NCBI GenBank assembly: GCA_021774995.1
Contig: JAJFIM010000380.1
Coordinates: 1 to 8,312 of the forward strand
Length of the DNA stretch: 8,312 nucleotides
Direction of reading: 5' to 3'
DNA from: Alphaproteobacteria bacterium
Lineage (GTDB): Bacteria > Pseudomonadota > Alphaproteobacteria > SMXP01
A model generated the notes under the pieces. That model had not been told where the DNA came from, made no database searches, and was given only the letters and a program-made list of their open reading frames with translations. The first letter of the stretch is position 1, and each line of letters opens with the position of its first letter. This document shows, in pieces, positions 1-6,349 of the stretch. The position numbers and the translations under genes were made by a program.

Positions 1-236
1 TCCTTGGATTTATCGGCCTGACGATTTTCGAGACGCGCCCTCACATGACGCGCCGGATGATGGGCGCCCTCAGCGTTCTATCCAAATGGTCCATGCTTGA
101 TGTTTTCGCCATCGCATTGGCTGTCGTCGTTATCAACGGCAAGCTGCTGTCCACTGCAGATCTCCAAGTCGGCATTGTCCTTTTCGCCGGCGGCGTATTG
201 CTTTCAACTTTTGCCTTCTCTAGGCTGGAATCTTAA
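1..236 (+). CDS. PqiA-family integral membrane protein, C-terminal part (5' end outside window)
   Basis: The open frame enters from the left edge (first full codon at base 3) and ends at TAA 234-236, leaving 77 residues. The internal ATG at base 45 is unlikely to be the true start, because the frame is open upstream and reads as the end of a hydrophobic helix (LGFIGLTIFE). The key sign is the segment SKWSMLDVFAIALAVVVING, which matches the conserved KWSMLDVF-type motif of paraquat-inducible protein A (PqiA) domains. A last transmembrane helix follows (roughly VGIVLFAGGVLLSTFAF) with a short charged tail. PqiA proteins are inner-membrane proteins that in E. coli work with the MCE protein PqiB in transport between the membranes; no MCE gene is visible here. 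Whether this copy has one or two PqiA domains cannot be seen. It lies 35 bases upstream of the molybdoenzyme gene on the same strand, so read-through is possible, with no clear functional link. Confidence 0.8.
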   Translation, partial: LGFIGLTIFETRPHMTRRMMGALSVLSKWSMLDVFAIALAVVVINGKLLSTADLQVGIVLFAGGVLLSTFAFSRLES

Positions 237-256
237 AACTTATTCAACTTCAAGCC

Positions 257-262
257 GAGGGA
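257..262 (+). promoter_or_regulatory. Ribosome binding site of the sulfite oxidase-family gene
   Basis: GAGGGA lies 9 bases before the ATG at 272. It supports that ATG as the start although it puts the twin-arginine motif unusually deep in the protein (residues 28-29). No other in-frame start lies between this ATG and the motif. Confidence 0.6.
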
Positions 263-271
263 AATCCGCTT

Positions 272-1552
272 ATGAAAAGCCTGACACGGAGCTATGAAAC
301 TGATTCAACCGCAGCCGATCAGGATGTTTTCGGGAGAATCGCGCATAGAGACCGCCGGGGTTTTTTACGCGGCGCCGGTCTCTCGGCTTTAGGATTGGCG
401 TTGGGCGCAAGCATTCCCTTTCACCGCTCCATGCCGTCGGGCCTCATCCCAATCGGCCTGGCTCAAGATATGCTTATCGAAGGTAAGGATGGGCTGACTT
501 ATTTGAACGACCGGCCCGTCAATGCCGAGACGCCCGCTCATCTTTTGAATGCCGACATCACGCCAACAGCCCGTCATTTCATTCGCAATAACGGCGTACC
601 GCCGCAAGACGTCAACGCTGACAGTTGGCGCCTGACTGTGGACGGTCTCGTGCAAAACGCTCTGGACCTTTCCATTGAAGACTTAAAAAACCAATTTGAC
701 GTCGTGACCCGCGCATTGGTGATCGAATGCGGCGGCAATGGCCGCGCCGCTTTTAATCCCCCGGCAAGCGGCAATCAATGGTCGCTCGGCGCGGTGGCCT
801 GTTCCCAGTGGACGGGCGTGCGCCTTGGGGATGTTCTCTCCGCCGCTGGCATCGCCAAGCAAGTCGTGTACACCGCACACGAAGGCGCGGACACGCATTT
901 GTCGGGCGACCCGGACAAGATGCCGATCTCGCGCGGCGTGCCCATCTCAAAAGCCATGGACCCTAACAACCTTATCGCTTTTGAGATGAACGGCGCCCCT
1001 CTTCACCCCATGAACGGCGCGCCCTTGCGTCTGGTTATTCCCGGCTATCCAGGGTCCGCATCGCAAAAATGGCTGACCCGTATTTGGTTGCGCGACCAGA
1101 TTCACGACGGGGCCAAGATGACCGGTAAAAGCTATCGCGCACCCCGGCATCCGGTAGCGCCCGGCGCGGATGTTCCCAAAGACGATTTCGGCATTATTGA
1201 AAACATGCCGGTGAAATCTCTCATCACGTCGTTGCAGACCGGCGCAATTTTGACTGAATCCAGCCTATCCCTACACGGACACGCCTGGAGCGGCGCAGGC
1301 GCCATAGAAAGCGTTGAGATCTCAATCGACTTTGGCGCCACATGGAAGCAAGCATATTTAAGCGCTCCCGATAATCCATTCGCCTGGCAGCACTTCGATG
1401 CGGATCTCGAATTTCCCATTTCCGGCTATTACGAAATATGGGCGCGCGCCACAGATGAGACGGGAGCAAGCCAGCCCTTTGCCATCTCCTGGAATCCTAA
1501 GGGATATCTGAACAATTCCGTTCACCGCATCGCCGTGACTGTGGAAGCGTGA
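272..1552 (+). CDS. Tat-exported sulfite oxidase-family molybdoenzyme (SorA/SoxC-like sulfite dehydrogenase catalytic subunit)
   Basis: A 426-residue protein. A twin-arginine motif (DRRGFLRGAG, R28-R29) followed by a hydrophobic stretch to about residue 50 predicts folded export to the periplasm by Tat. Residues about 90-290 form the oxidoreductase molybdopterin domain. It holds ALVIECGGNGR, with C153 the expected cysteine ligand of molybdenum, then NPPASGNQW, the WTGVRLGDVL motif (180-189) and PGYPGSASQKWLTR (257-270), corresponding to the cofactor-binding S/K-WL region. Residues about 310-424 form the Mo-co dimerisation domain typical of sulfite oxidases. No haem b5 domain is present, as in bacterial SorA and SoxC. 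The likely reaction is oxidation of sulfite to sulfate with electrons passed to a c-type cytochrome. The next gene overlaps its stop codon and encodes just such a cytochrome, which supports a SorAB-like pair. The sox genes that usually accompany SoxC are not in view. Substrate is inferred; other members of this fold act on S- or N-oxides. Confidence 0.9.
   Translation: MKSLTRSYETDSTAADQDVFGRIAHRDRRGFLRGAGLSALGLALGASIPFHRSMPSGLIPIGLAQDMLIEGKDGLTYLNDRPVNAETPAHLLNADITPTARHFIRNNGVPPQDVNADSWRLTVDGLVQNALDLSIEDLKNQFDVVTRALVIECGGNGRAAFNPPASGNQWSLGAVACSQWTGVRLGDVLSAAGIAKQVVYTAHEGADTHLSGDPDKMPISRGVPISKAMDPNNLIAFEMNGAPLHPMNGAPLRLVIPGYPGSASQKWLTRIWLRDQIHDGAKMTGKSYRAPRHPVAPGADVPKDDFGIIENMPVKSLITSLQTGAILTESSLSLHGHAWSGAGAIESVEISIDFGATWKQAYLSAPDNPFAWQHFDADLEFPISGYYEIWARATDETGASQPFAISWNPKGYLNNSVHRIAVTVEA
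1543..1547 (+). promoter_or_regulatory. Ribosome binding site deciding the cytochrome start
   Basis: GGAAG lies inside the last codons of the preceding gene. It sits 4 bases before ATG 1552 but only 1 base before the alternative GTG 1549. This favours ATG 1552, whose A is also the last base of the upstream TGA, a usual arrangement for translational coupling. Confidence 0.5.
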
Positions 1553-1962
1553 TGCGCTTCATTCTCATCTTTTTCCTCTTCCTGCTGTTCTTGCCGCTGC
1601 TGACGGCGTGCGACCAGGAACAAAGCGCAGAACCAGAGTCCGCGCTCGAAAACACGGCGCGCGCGCCGGAGGAACCGCTTGCCGGTGAAATAGCGGAAAC
1701 GGAAACCGCGGCGCCGGAGGAAGAGACCGAAGACGATTTCGATTATGACGGTCTACCCCCTGGGACCGGCCGCGAAGAGGTCTTCGTGAACTGCTCGTCC
1801 TGCCATTCCCTCAAACTGGTGCAGCAGCAAGGATTGTCCCCGCATCGCTGGGAGGAAATTCTCGATTGGATGGTTGAGGAACAGGGGATGACGCCGCTTG
1901 AGCCGCCTGAGCGGGAACGCGTGATTAACTATCTGAGCACCCATTACGGCCCACCTCAGTAA
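1552..1962 (+). CDS. Monoheme c-type cytochrome lipoprotein, probable electron acceptor of the sulfite dehydrogenase
   Basis: 136 residues from ATG 1552; a GTG at 1549 would add one residue. The N-terminus is a strongly hydrophobic signal ending in a lipobox LLTAC, so C20 is the likely lipidated cysteine. D21 follows at the +2 position, which in enteric bacteria favours retention in the inner membrane. Residues 21-66 are a low-complexity acidic linker (18 Asp/Glu, one Arg). A small cytochrome c domain follows: haem-binding C81-S-S-C84-H85, with M107 or, more probably, M113 (EEQGMTPL) as the axial methionine, and a C-terminal helix (RERVINYLSTHYG). One haem, small size and a gene start overlapping the molybdoenzyme stop match the SorB role in SorAB sulfite dehydrogenases. 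Classical SorB is a soluble subunit, so the lipid anchor and acidic tether are departures. The partner assignment is inference from context; the haem motif and lipobox are seen directly. Confidence 0.88.
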   Translation: MRFILIFFLFLLFLPLLTACDQEQSAEPESALENTARAPEEPLAGEIAETETAAPEEETEDDFDYDGLPPGTGREEVFVNCSSCHSLKLVQQQGLSPHRWEEILDWMVEEQGMTPLEPPERERVINYLSTHYGPPQ

Positions 1963-2007
1963 ATTCCGCGCTTAATTCCGTAAAATTTGAACCGTGTTAC
2001 ACGCACT

Positions 2008-2036
2008 TTGTTTACGCGAAGGCGGGACAATAAATT
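2008..2036 (+). promoter_or_regulatory. Weak candidate sigma-70 type promoter for the DUF2336 gene
   Basis: TTGTTT (2008-2013) and TAAATT (2031-2036) are separated by 17 bases in the roughly 120-base gap before the DUF2336 gene. The -35 matches consensus at three positions and the -10 at four. Spacing is ideal but the boxes are poor, so this is only a candidate. Confidence 0.2.
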
Positions 2037-2085
2037 GCAAGAAGATTCCATCTGATCAAATCAAGTGCATTGGGTCCCTTTGGTT

Positions 2086-3231
2086 ATGTCCAACCAGTCC
2101 TCTCATCTGAAAAACCTTATGGGTTTGGCCAAAGAACCGTCCAGTGAAAAACGGCGGGAACTCCTGCGCGAAATTACGGATGTTTTCATGGAACAGCCGG
2201 ACGCCTATAGCGACACTGAAAAAGGTCATTTCGGCGACATTATCGGAACCATTGCTACGCAAATGGAAGTGGAAGTGCGCAGGAGCCTGGCGGCGCAAAT
2301 GGCCGGGGTCGACTGCGCCCCGCACGCCCTCATCAAACAACTCGCGACAGATGAGATCACTATTGCTCAACCGATCCTGACCCACAGTTCCGTGCTCAAC
2401 GATGAAGACTTGATGGATATCGCCAGTAAACTCAGTCAAGGTCACTTGCTCGCCATTTCAGGCCGCGATACATTATCGGAATCGGTGGGCGACGCCCTTG
2501 TAGAGAGCGGCGATGATGTGGTTCTCGCCCGCTTGGCCAGCAATGAAGGCGCGCAACTCTCCCGGCGCGCACTGGAAACAATCGTCGACAGGGCGGAGAA
2601 CAACGCAGGCCTTCACAAACCCGTCGCTATGCGCAGCGACCTGCCGCCGGACTTGTTGAACGAAATGTATTTCTTCGTTTCCAACAAAATTCGACAGCAT
2701 ATAATTGAGACGAACGCCAAGATTGACGAACGCGTGCTTGATTTGGCGTTAACGCAATCTCGGCAACTAATGTCAAAAAGTTCCGTTTTCAAAGAACTTG
2801 ATGAGTACACAGATGCAAAAATATTCGTCGACAAACTCGAAAAATATAAAGAGTTGAATGAACGCAAGATACTCGAACTTTTTAACAACAAACAATTCGA
2901 CGAGTTTCTTGTGGGCCTGTCCCGGCTGGCGAATATGGATATTCGAACAATCAAACGCATCATGTCAGACAGTTCATGCGATGCGCTTGTCATTATTTGC
3001 AGAGCTCTCAATTTTGACCGGTCGACTTTTTCCGTCCTCGCCCTTCAACCCGGAATCAGTGGCAAAACGCGCGGCAATTCCGCTCATCACGCAGTTCAGG
3101 ATTACAACCAAATCCCAATAGTGTCGGCGCAGCGCACGATCCGATTTTGGCGCGTGCGCCAAGGCGCCGCAAGCAGCGCCAAAGATTCTGAATCTGGGGC
3201 TTGTCTGAAGAAATCAATACACGCAGCTTAA
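2086..3231 (+). CDS. DUF2336 family protein
   Basis: 381 residues from ATG 2086. An in-frame GTG at 2065 would add seven residues (VHWVPLV read from GTG); neither start has a strong ribosome binding site, and I prefer the ATG because family members begin shortly before a segment like LMGLAKEPSSEKRRELLREI. The sequence follows the DUF2336 pattern throughout: an N-terminal helical part (ELLREITDVFMEQ, YSDTEKGHFGDII, RRSLAAQMAG), then the conserved LATDEITIAQPILTHSSVL and GHLLAISGRDTLSESVGDAL segments, a charged middle, and a C-terminal part with ALVIICRALNFDRSTF and SAQRTIRFWRVRQ. It is mostly helical and apparently cytoplasmic, with no signal peptide or membrane segment. I know of no established biochemical function; the family is largely alphaproteobacterial. 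About 2690-2900 is visibly richer in A+T than the rest of the gene. It runs convergently into the 129-residue gene with 13 bases between the stops. Confidence 0.85.
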   Translation: MSNQSSHLKNLMGLAKEPSSEKRRELLREITDVFMEQPDAYSDTEKGHFGDIIGTIATQMEVEVRRSLAAQMAGVDCAPHALIKQLATDEITIAQPILTHSSVLNDEDLMDIASKLSQGHLLAISGRDTLSESVGDALVESGDDVVLARLASNEGAQLSRRALETIVDRAENNAGLHKPVAMRSDLPPDLLNEMYFFVSNKIRQHIIETNAKIDERVLDLALTQSRQLMSKSSVFKELDEYTDAKIFVDKLEKYKELNERKILELFNNKQFDEFLVGLSRLANMDIRTIKRIMSDSSCDALVIICRALNFDRSTFSVLALQPGISGKTRGNSAHHAVQDYNQIPIVSAQRTIRFWRVRQGAASSAKDSESGACLKKSIHAA

Positions 3232-3244
3232 ACAATTCCAGAAT

Positions 3245-3634
3245 TTAAACCACTTGCAAGCCTGACCAGATCGTCTCTTCAACGATCTCGTCATTAAGCG
3301 CATTACTGAGTCCAGCCTGTCTCAGCGTTATCAATGACTTTTCTGGAACTGCGCCGTGACGGCTCGAAACGCCATATCCGTCCCAATGCACCTTCACGCA
3401 ATTAATCCCTGACCTCGACAACAGAAGAGAACACAATTTGCGCACGACCTCTGGCTTATGATTGAGAATATCCGGATTGGCGTGAACTTCCTCTCGAAGA
3501 AGTTGCATCAGGCCGTCAACGGTGAGAGCGTCATATTGCAGCTTGGTAAGGGGAAAGCCAGGGTCGAGCCGAGGGTCTTCCGCAGCTTCGAGAGCGAATA
3601 TTGTGAGATTATATAAAAACAGCCTGGAGGACAT
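3245..3634 (-). CDS. Hypothetical protein, 129 residues, family not recognised
   Basis: ATG at 3634-3632 is preceded by a good ribosome binding site (GAGGGA on the minus strand), and the frame runs to a stop at 3245-3247. I do not recognise the family. The protein starts with a short hydrophobic stretch (LFLYNLTIFAL), too short and without the charge pattern of a clear signal peptide. A helical segment follows (TVDGLMQLLREEV), then VVRKLCSLLLSRSGINCVKV, then a GYGVSSRHG segment rich in Gly/Ser/His, and a C-terminal acidic helix (LNDEIVEETIW). Two cysteines are present (in KLCSLL and INCVKV) with no metal-binding pattern. It looks soluble and cytoplasmic. It lies 50 bases downstream of the DUF1491 gene on the same strand and may be cotranscribed. 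Its base composition is richer in A+T than the hydroxylase genes upstream. The ribosome binding site and the protein-like hydrophobic patterning make me think it is real. Confidence 0.65.
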   Translation of the reverse strand: MSSRLFLYNLTIFALEAAEDPRLDPGFPLTKLQYDALTVDGLMQLLREEVHANPDILNHKPEVVRKLCSLLLSRSGINCVKVHWDGYGVSSRHGAVPEKSLITLRQAGLSNALNDEIVEETIWSGLQVV

Positions 3635-3641
3635 GAAAATT

Positions 3642-3647
3642 TCCCTC
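3642..3647 (-). promoter_or_regulatory. Ribosome binding site of the 129-residue hypothetical gene
   Basis: The minus strand reads GAGGGA, 7 bases before the ATG. It is the main non-protein evidence that this unrecognised gene is translated and that its start is correct. Confidence 0.55.
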
Positions 3648-3684
3648 GCGACTTAAATTTTTGAAACGCAGCTAAACGCGTATT

Positions 3685-4026
3685 CTACTCAACCGGCTCC
3701 ATCAGAAAGTGGCGTCCCTGCCTGTCTTCTATTTCGATCACCCACAGATCCGGATCAAAACCCAACTGACGTTTGATGAAAGCATCCGCATCGCTTTCCG
3801 GCATCACCGATGCGTCTTCAGCGCCATGCGCCAACCAGATGCGTTGGCCCTCGGACCCGCGCGCCTGGGAATAAACGCGCGCGCACCCATCCAGGAAATT
3901 GACTTTGACCAAAACCGCTCCCGCCGTATTGTCGCCGCGCCGCGCCACCAGCGCCGGAACCGCTTCAATTGCGCAGCGCCGGATGAGGGCCTGGACCCAA
4001 ATTTCCGTTTTGAGGCGCACCTCCAT
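3685..4026 (-). CDS. DUF1491 family protein
   Basis: 113 residues. The sequence follows the DUF1491 pattern from end to end: RLKTEIWVQALIRRCAIEAV at the start, VARRGDNTAGAVLVKVNFLD in the middle, and FIKRQLGFDPDLWVIEIEDR with GRHFL at the end. This is a small, apparently cytoplasmic alpha/beta protein found in alphaproteobacteria; I know of no established function. The start ATG is supported by GGAG 8 bases upstream on the minus strand. The gene lies 41 bases after the stop of the hydroxylase large subunit, and that gap contains an exact CtrA-type box. The 129-residue hypothetical gene follows 50 bases downstream. A 107-codon opposite-strand reading frame over the same bases has no family resemblance and is a shadow. 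Confidence 0.88.
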   Translation of the reverse strand: MEVRLKTEIWVQALIRRCAIEAVPALVARRGDNTAGAVLVKVNFLDGCARVYSQARGSEGQRIWLAHGAEDASVMPESDADAFIKRQLGFDPDLWVIEIEDRQGRHFLMEPVE

Positions 4027-4034
4027 GACTAAGA

Positions 4035-4038
4035 CTCC
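4035..4038 (-). promoter_or_regulatory. Ribosome binding site of the DUF1491 gene
   Basis: GGAG on the minus strand, 8 bases before the ATG. It supports the start, which matches where family members usually begin. Confidence 0.45.
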
Positions 4039-4048
4039 GCAACCATGC

Positions 4049-4063
4049 TTAATAAGACGTTAA
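4049..4063 (-). promoter_or_regulatory. Candidate CtrA binding site (TTAA-N7-TTAA)
   Basis: The bases TTAATAAGACGTTAA form an exact TTAA-N7-TTAA, the full-site consensus for the response regulator CtrA in alphaproteobacteria. On the minus strand the first half-site continues to TTAAC. The site lies in the 41-base gap between the hydroxylase large-subunit stop and the DUF1491 start, 22 bases before that ATG. In CtrA-activated promoters the box often overlaps the -35 region; here that would place the transcript start at or next to the ATG, so the geometry is tight and repression, or no function, are also possible. No clear -10 box is visible. Confidence 0.4.
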
Positions 4064-4067
4064 TGCC

Positions 4068-6332
4068 TTAAAGTGACAAAAAGTCCGCATTCTGAAGAGG
4101 CAGTTTGCGGATGCGTTTGCCCGTTGCGTTAAAGATCGCATTGGCGAGCGCCGGCGCGATGGGCGGCGTTCCCGTTTCCCCTACACCGCCTGGATAATTT
4201 GTATTTGGTATAATATGAGTTTCAACAACAGGCATCGCCGCCAGCTTCACCACTTCGTAGTCAGGAAAATTAGATTGCACCACCTGCCCCGCCTGAAGAG
4301 TAATCTCTCCATAAAGCGCGGCTGAAAGGCCATATACAATGCCGCTTTCTATCTGCGCTTCAATCGTGTCGGGATTAACCGTCATGCCGCAATCAATGAC
4401 GCACACGACCCTATCAACGCTAAGTTCTCCTTGCACCGATAGCGAAATGTCGACCACCTGCCCCACAAATGACCCAAAGCATGCATGCAGCGCCATGCCC
4501 CGCCCCCTGCCCGCAGCCGGTTTAGCGCGCGCATCCCAGCCCGCTTTTTCCGCCAATAGATCCAATACATGAAGTTGACGCGGCGCTTGGCTTAAGAGGG
4601 CCCGCCGATACGCAAAAGGGTCTTGGCCGCTCGCGGCCGCCAGTTCGTCTATGAAGCACTCTGTAAAGAACGCATTATGAGAATGACCGACGCTGCGCCA
4701 ATAGCCGACATCCATCGGCAATTTCATGATCACTTTATCGACAGTGTAATGCGGCAGCGCGTAAGGCATGTCATCGGCGCCTTGGGTCATGGCGATATCA
4801 GCATCGCCGTCGCTGCCTAAAATTTCAGGGAGATTTCGTTTCCCGTAATCCGCTTCGACCGATTGCAGAACAAGGCGATTTGTCCAGGCCGTCACGGCGC
4901 CGGTCTCATCCAACCCCGCTTTGAACTTCGCCATCACAGCAGGACGATAGCTGTCATGCTGTATGTCTTCTTCACGCGACCAGATCAGCTTGACCGGACG
5001 GCCCTCGAGAGCGCGCGCGATTTGCGCCGCCTGGCGCGAGATATCCATTTCCTGGCGCCGCCCAAAGCCGCCGCCCATAAAAGTGACATGCATGGTCACT
5101 TTATCCGTTTCAACACCTGCGCCTTCCGCCGCGCCCCAATTGGCCATGGTCGGCGCCTGCGTGCCCAACCAGATTTCCACCGCATCGCCCTTTACCAAGG
5201 CTGTGCAATTCATCGGCTCCATACAGGCATGCGCCAGAAAGGGAAGCTCATAAACGGCTTCAAGGACAGTGGCGGATTTTTCCAAGGCGCGTTCCGCATT
5301 GCCATCCGCGCGCACTGAAACTGCGTCCCCCTCATCCAAAGCCTGGCGATAAAGTTCTGAAATACTCTTTGAGCTGAGCTCCCTATTGCCCCCGTCGTCG
5401 AACTCGATGGGAAGCGCTTCCAGCGCCTTTTTTGCCTGCCAGTATGTCTTTGCGACAACCGCAACCCCGCCATGAACGGGAACCACCGCCTCAACGCCCG
5501 GCAAGCCCAGCACCACGTCAGCGTCATAAGAAAGGATATGCCCCCCGCGAAAGAGGCATTGGCGGATAGCGGCATAGAGCATTCCAGGCAAAACCACATC
5601 AATGCCGAATTGAGCCCGCCCCGTCACTTTAGCGGGAATGTCGACGCGCGGCGCCGGCGTCCCCACAAGACGAAATGCGGATGGAGGTTTAAGCTGCGGG
5701 TCGGACGGGGGTTTGATGCGCGTCGCCGCTTCCGCCAATTCTCCGTAACTCAAAGACCTGCCCGACTTCGCATGGGTCACGGACCCTTGCGCGGCGCCAC
5801 AGTCCTCAGGCGCAACGTCCCATCTCATTGCCGCCGCCTGCACCAGCATAATCCGCGCCGATGCGCCGACGCGCCGCATGGCTTCCCAGCCGTCGCGAAT
5901 GGTGGTGCTGCCGCCTGTGACAATCAAAGGCAAGGCCGCCGCCACACGCTCGACCAGCCAGATCAAAGGCCGGAAGTGCGGCATGGGTTCCGTCAGAATA
6001 AAAGCGTTGGCGTATTTGCCGTCGACATCGGGGTGTTCCACTTCAATTTGACCGAGATTCACCTCCAGCTCTTCGGCGATGAGCATGGCGATCGCTGTAT
6101 AAACGCCTTGCCCCATTTCCGCGCGGGGCACAGCCAGGATGATGCGCCCATCAGGCGTGATTTTCACCCACGCATTTAATGCCGTTCCTGAAATTCCAAC
6201 CGCCTCGAAGCCGGCCGTGCCCGGCTTGTCGCGCAAATAAGCATAGCCCACCACCAGGCCGCCGCCGACAGCCAGACCGCCGACAAGAAGCGCGCGCTTT
6301 GTAATTTTGAGAGCCTTGGAGTGTGATGACAT
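4068..6332 (-). CDS. Xanthine oxidase-family molybdopterin-binding subunit (isoquinoline 1-oxidoreductase beta-like)
   Basis: 754 residues, usual for IorB-type subunits. Residues 14-33 are a hydrophobic segment after a basic start (KITKRALLVGG), a probable membrane anchor or Tat-like signal with KR in place of RR. AEMGQGVYTAIAMLIAEELE (71-90) is the typical start of the mature domain. The a/b hammerhead domain covers about 235-315 (KVTGRAQFGIDVVLPGMLYA). Molybdopterin cytosine dinucleotide contacts are visible: AHACMEPMNCTA (367-378), GTQAP (390-394), GGGFGRR (420-426), the GYWRSVGHSHNAFFTECFID block (543-562), and the C-terminal GGVGETGTPPIAPALANAI (715-733), where E719 is the expected catalytic glutamate. 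The family hydroxylates N-heterocycles or oxidises aldehydes using water oxygen, passing electrons through the partner [2Fe-2S] subunit. That subunit is encoded 17 bases upstream. The substrate cannot be told from sequence; 'isoquinoline' is a family name. No FAD subunit or XdhC-like maturation gene is in view. Confidence 0.92.
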   Translation of the reverse strand: MSSHSKALKITKRALLVGGLAVGGGLVVGYAYLRDKPGTAGFEAVGISGTALNAWVKITPDGRIILAVPRAEMGQGVYTAIAMLIAEELEVNLGQIEVEHPDVDGKYANAFILTEPMPHFRPLIWLVERVAAALPLIVTGGSTTIRDGWEAMRRVGASARIMLVQAAAMRWDVAPEDCGAAQGSVTHAKSGRSLSYGELAEAATRIKPPSDPQLKPPSAFRLVGTPAPRVDIPAKVTGRAQFGIDVVLPGMLYAAIRQCLFRGGHILSYDADVVLGLPGVEAVVPVHGGVAVVAKTYWQAKKALEALPIEFDDGGNRELSSKSISELYRQALDEGDAVSVRADGNAERALEKSATVLEAVYELPFLAHACMEPMNCTALVKGDAVEIWLGTQAPTMANWGAAEGAGVETDKVTMHVTFMGGGFGRRQEMDISRQAAQIARALEGRPVKLIWSREEDIQHDSYRPAVMAKFKAGLDETGAVTAWTNRLVLQSVEADYGKRNLPEILGSDGDADIAMTQGADDMPYALPHYTVDKVIMKLPMDVGYWRSVGHSHNAFFTECFIDELAAASGQDPFAYRRALLSQAPRQLHVLDLLAEKAGWDARAKPAAGRGRGMALHACFGSFVGQVVDISLSVQGELSVDRVVCVIDCGMTVNPDTIEAQIESGIVYGLSAALYGEITLQAGQVVQSNFPDYEVVKLAAMPVVETHIIPNTNYPGGVGETGTPPIAPALANAIFNATGKRIRKLPLQNADFLSL

Positions 6333-6349
6333 CTTTTAAGAGCCCTTGT

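Noticed and set aside
1972..1986. TTAA followed by an A+T-rich stretch as a second CtrA site before the DUF2336 gene
   Set aside because: The second half is not TTAA at the required spacing.
3147..3162. Perfect inverted repeat TTGGCGC-GT-GCGCCAA, with another GCGCCAA at 3176-3182
   Set aside because: It lies inside the DUF2336 coding region where it encodes the conserved FWRVRQ motif and is followed by further GC-rich sequence, not a T run. It is best explained by codon choice.
3222..3248. A+T-rich imperfect inverted repeat between the convergent genes as a bidirectional terminator
   Set aside because: The repeat has no GC-rich stem and the arms are interrupted; termination by it is not supported.
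3709..4032. A 107-codon plus-strand frame opposite DUF1491
   Set aside because: Composition is that of a shadow frame and it fully overlaps a recognised family on the other strand.
5472..6179. A 235-codon plus-strand frame opposite the hydroxylase large subunit
   Set aside because: It is Arg/His/Gln-rich, as expected of antisense frames of high-GC genes, and lies over conserved coding sequence of the large subunit.
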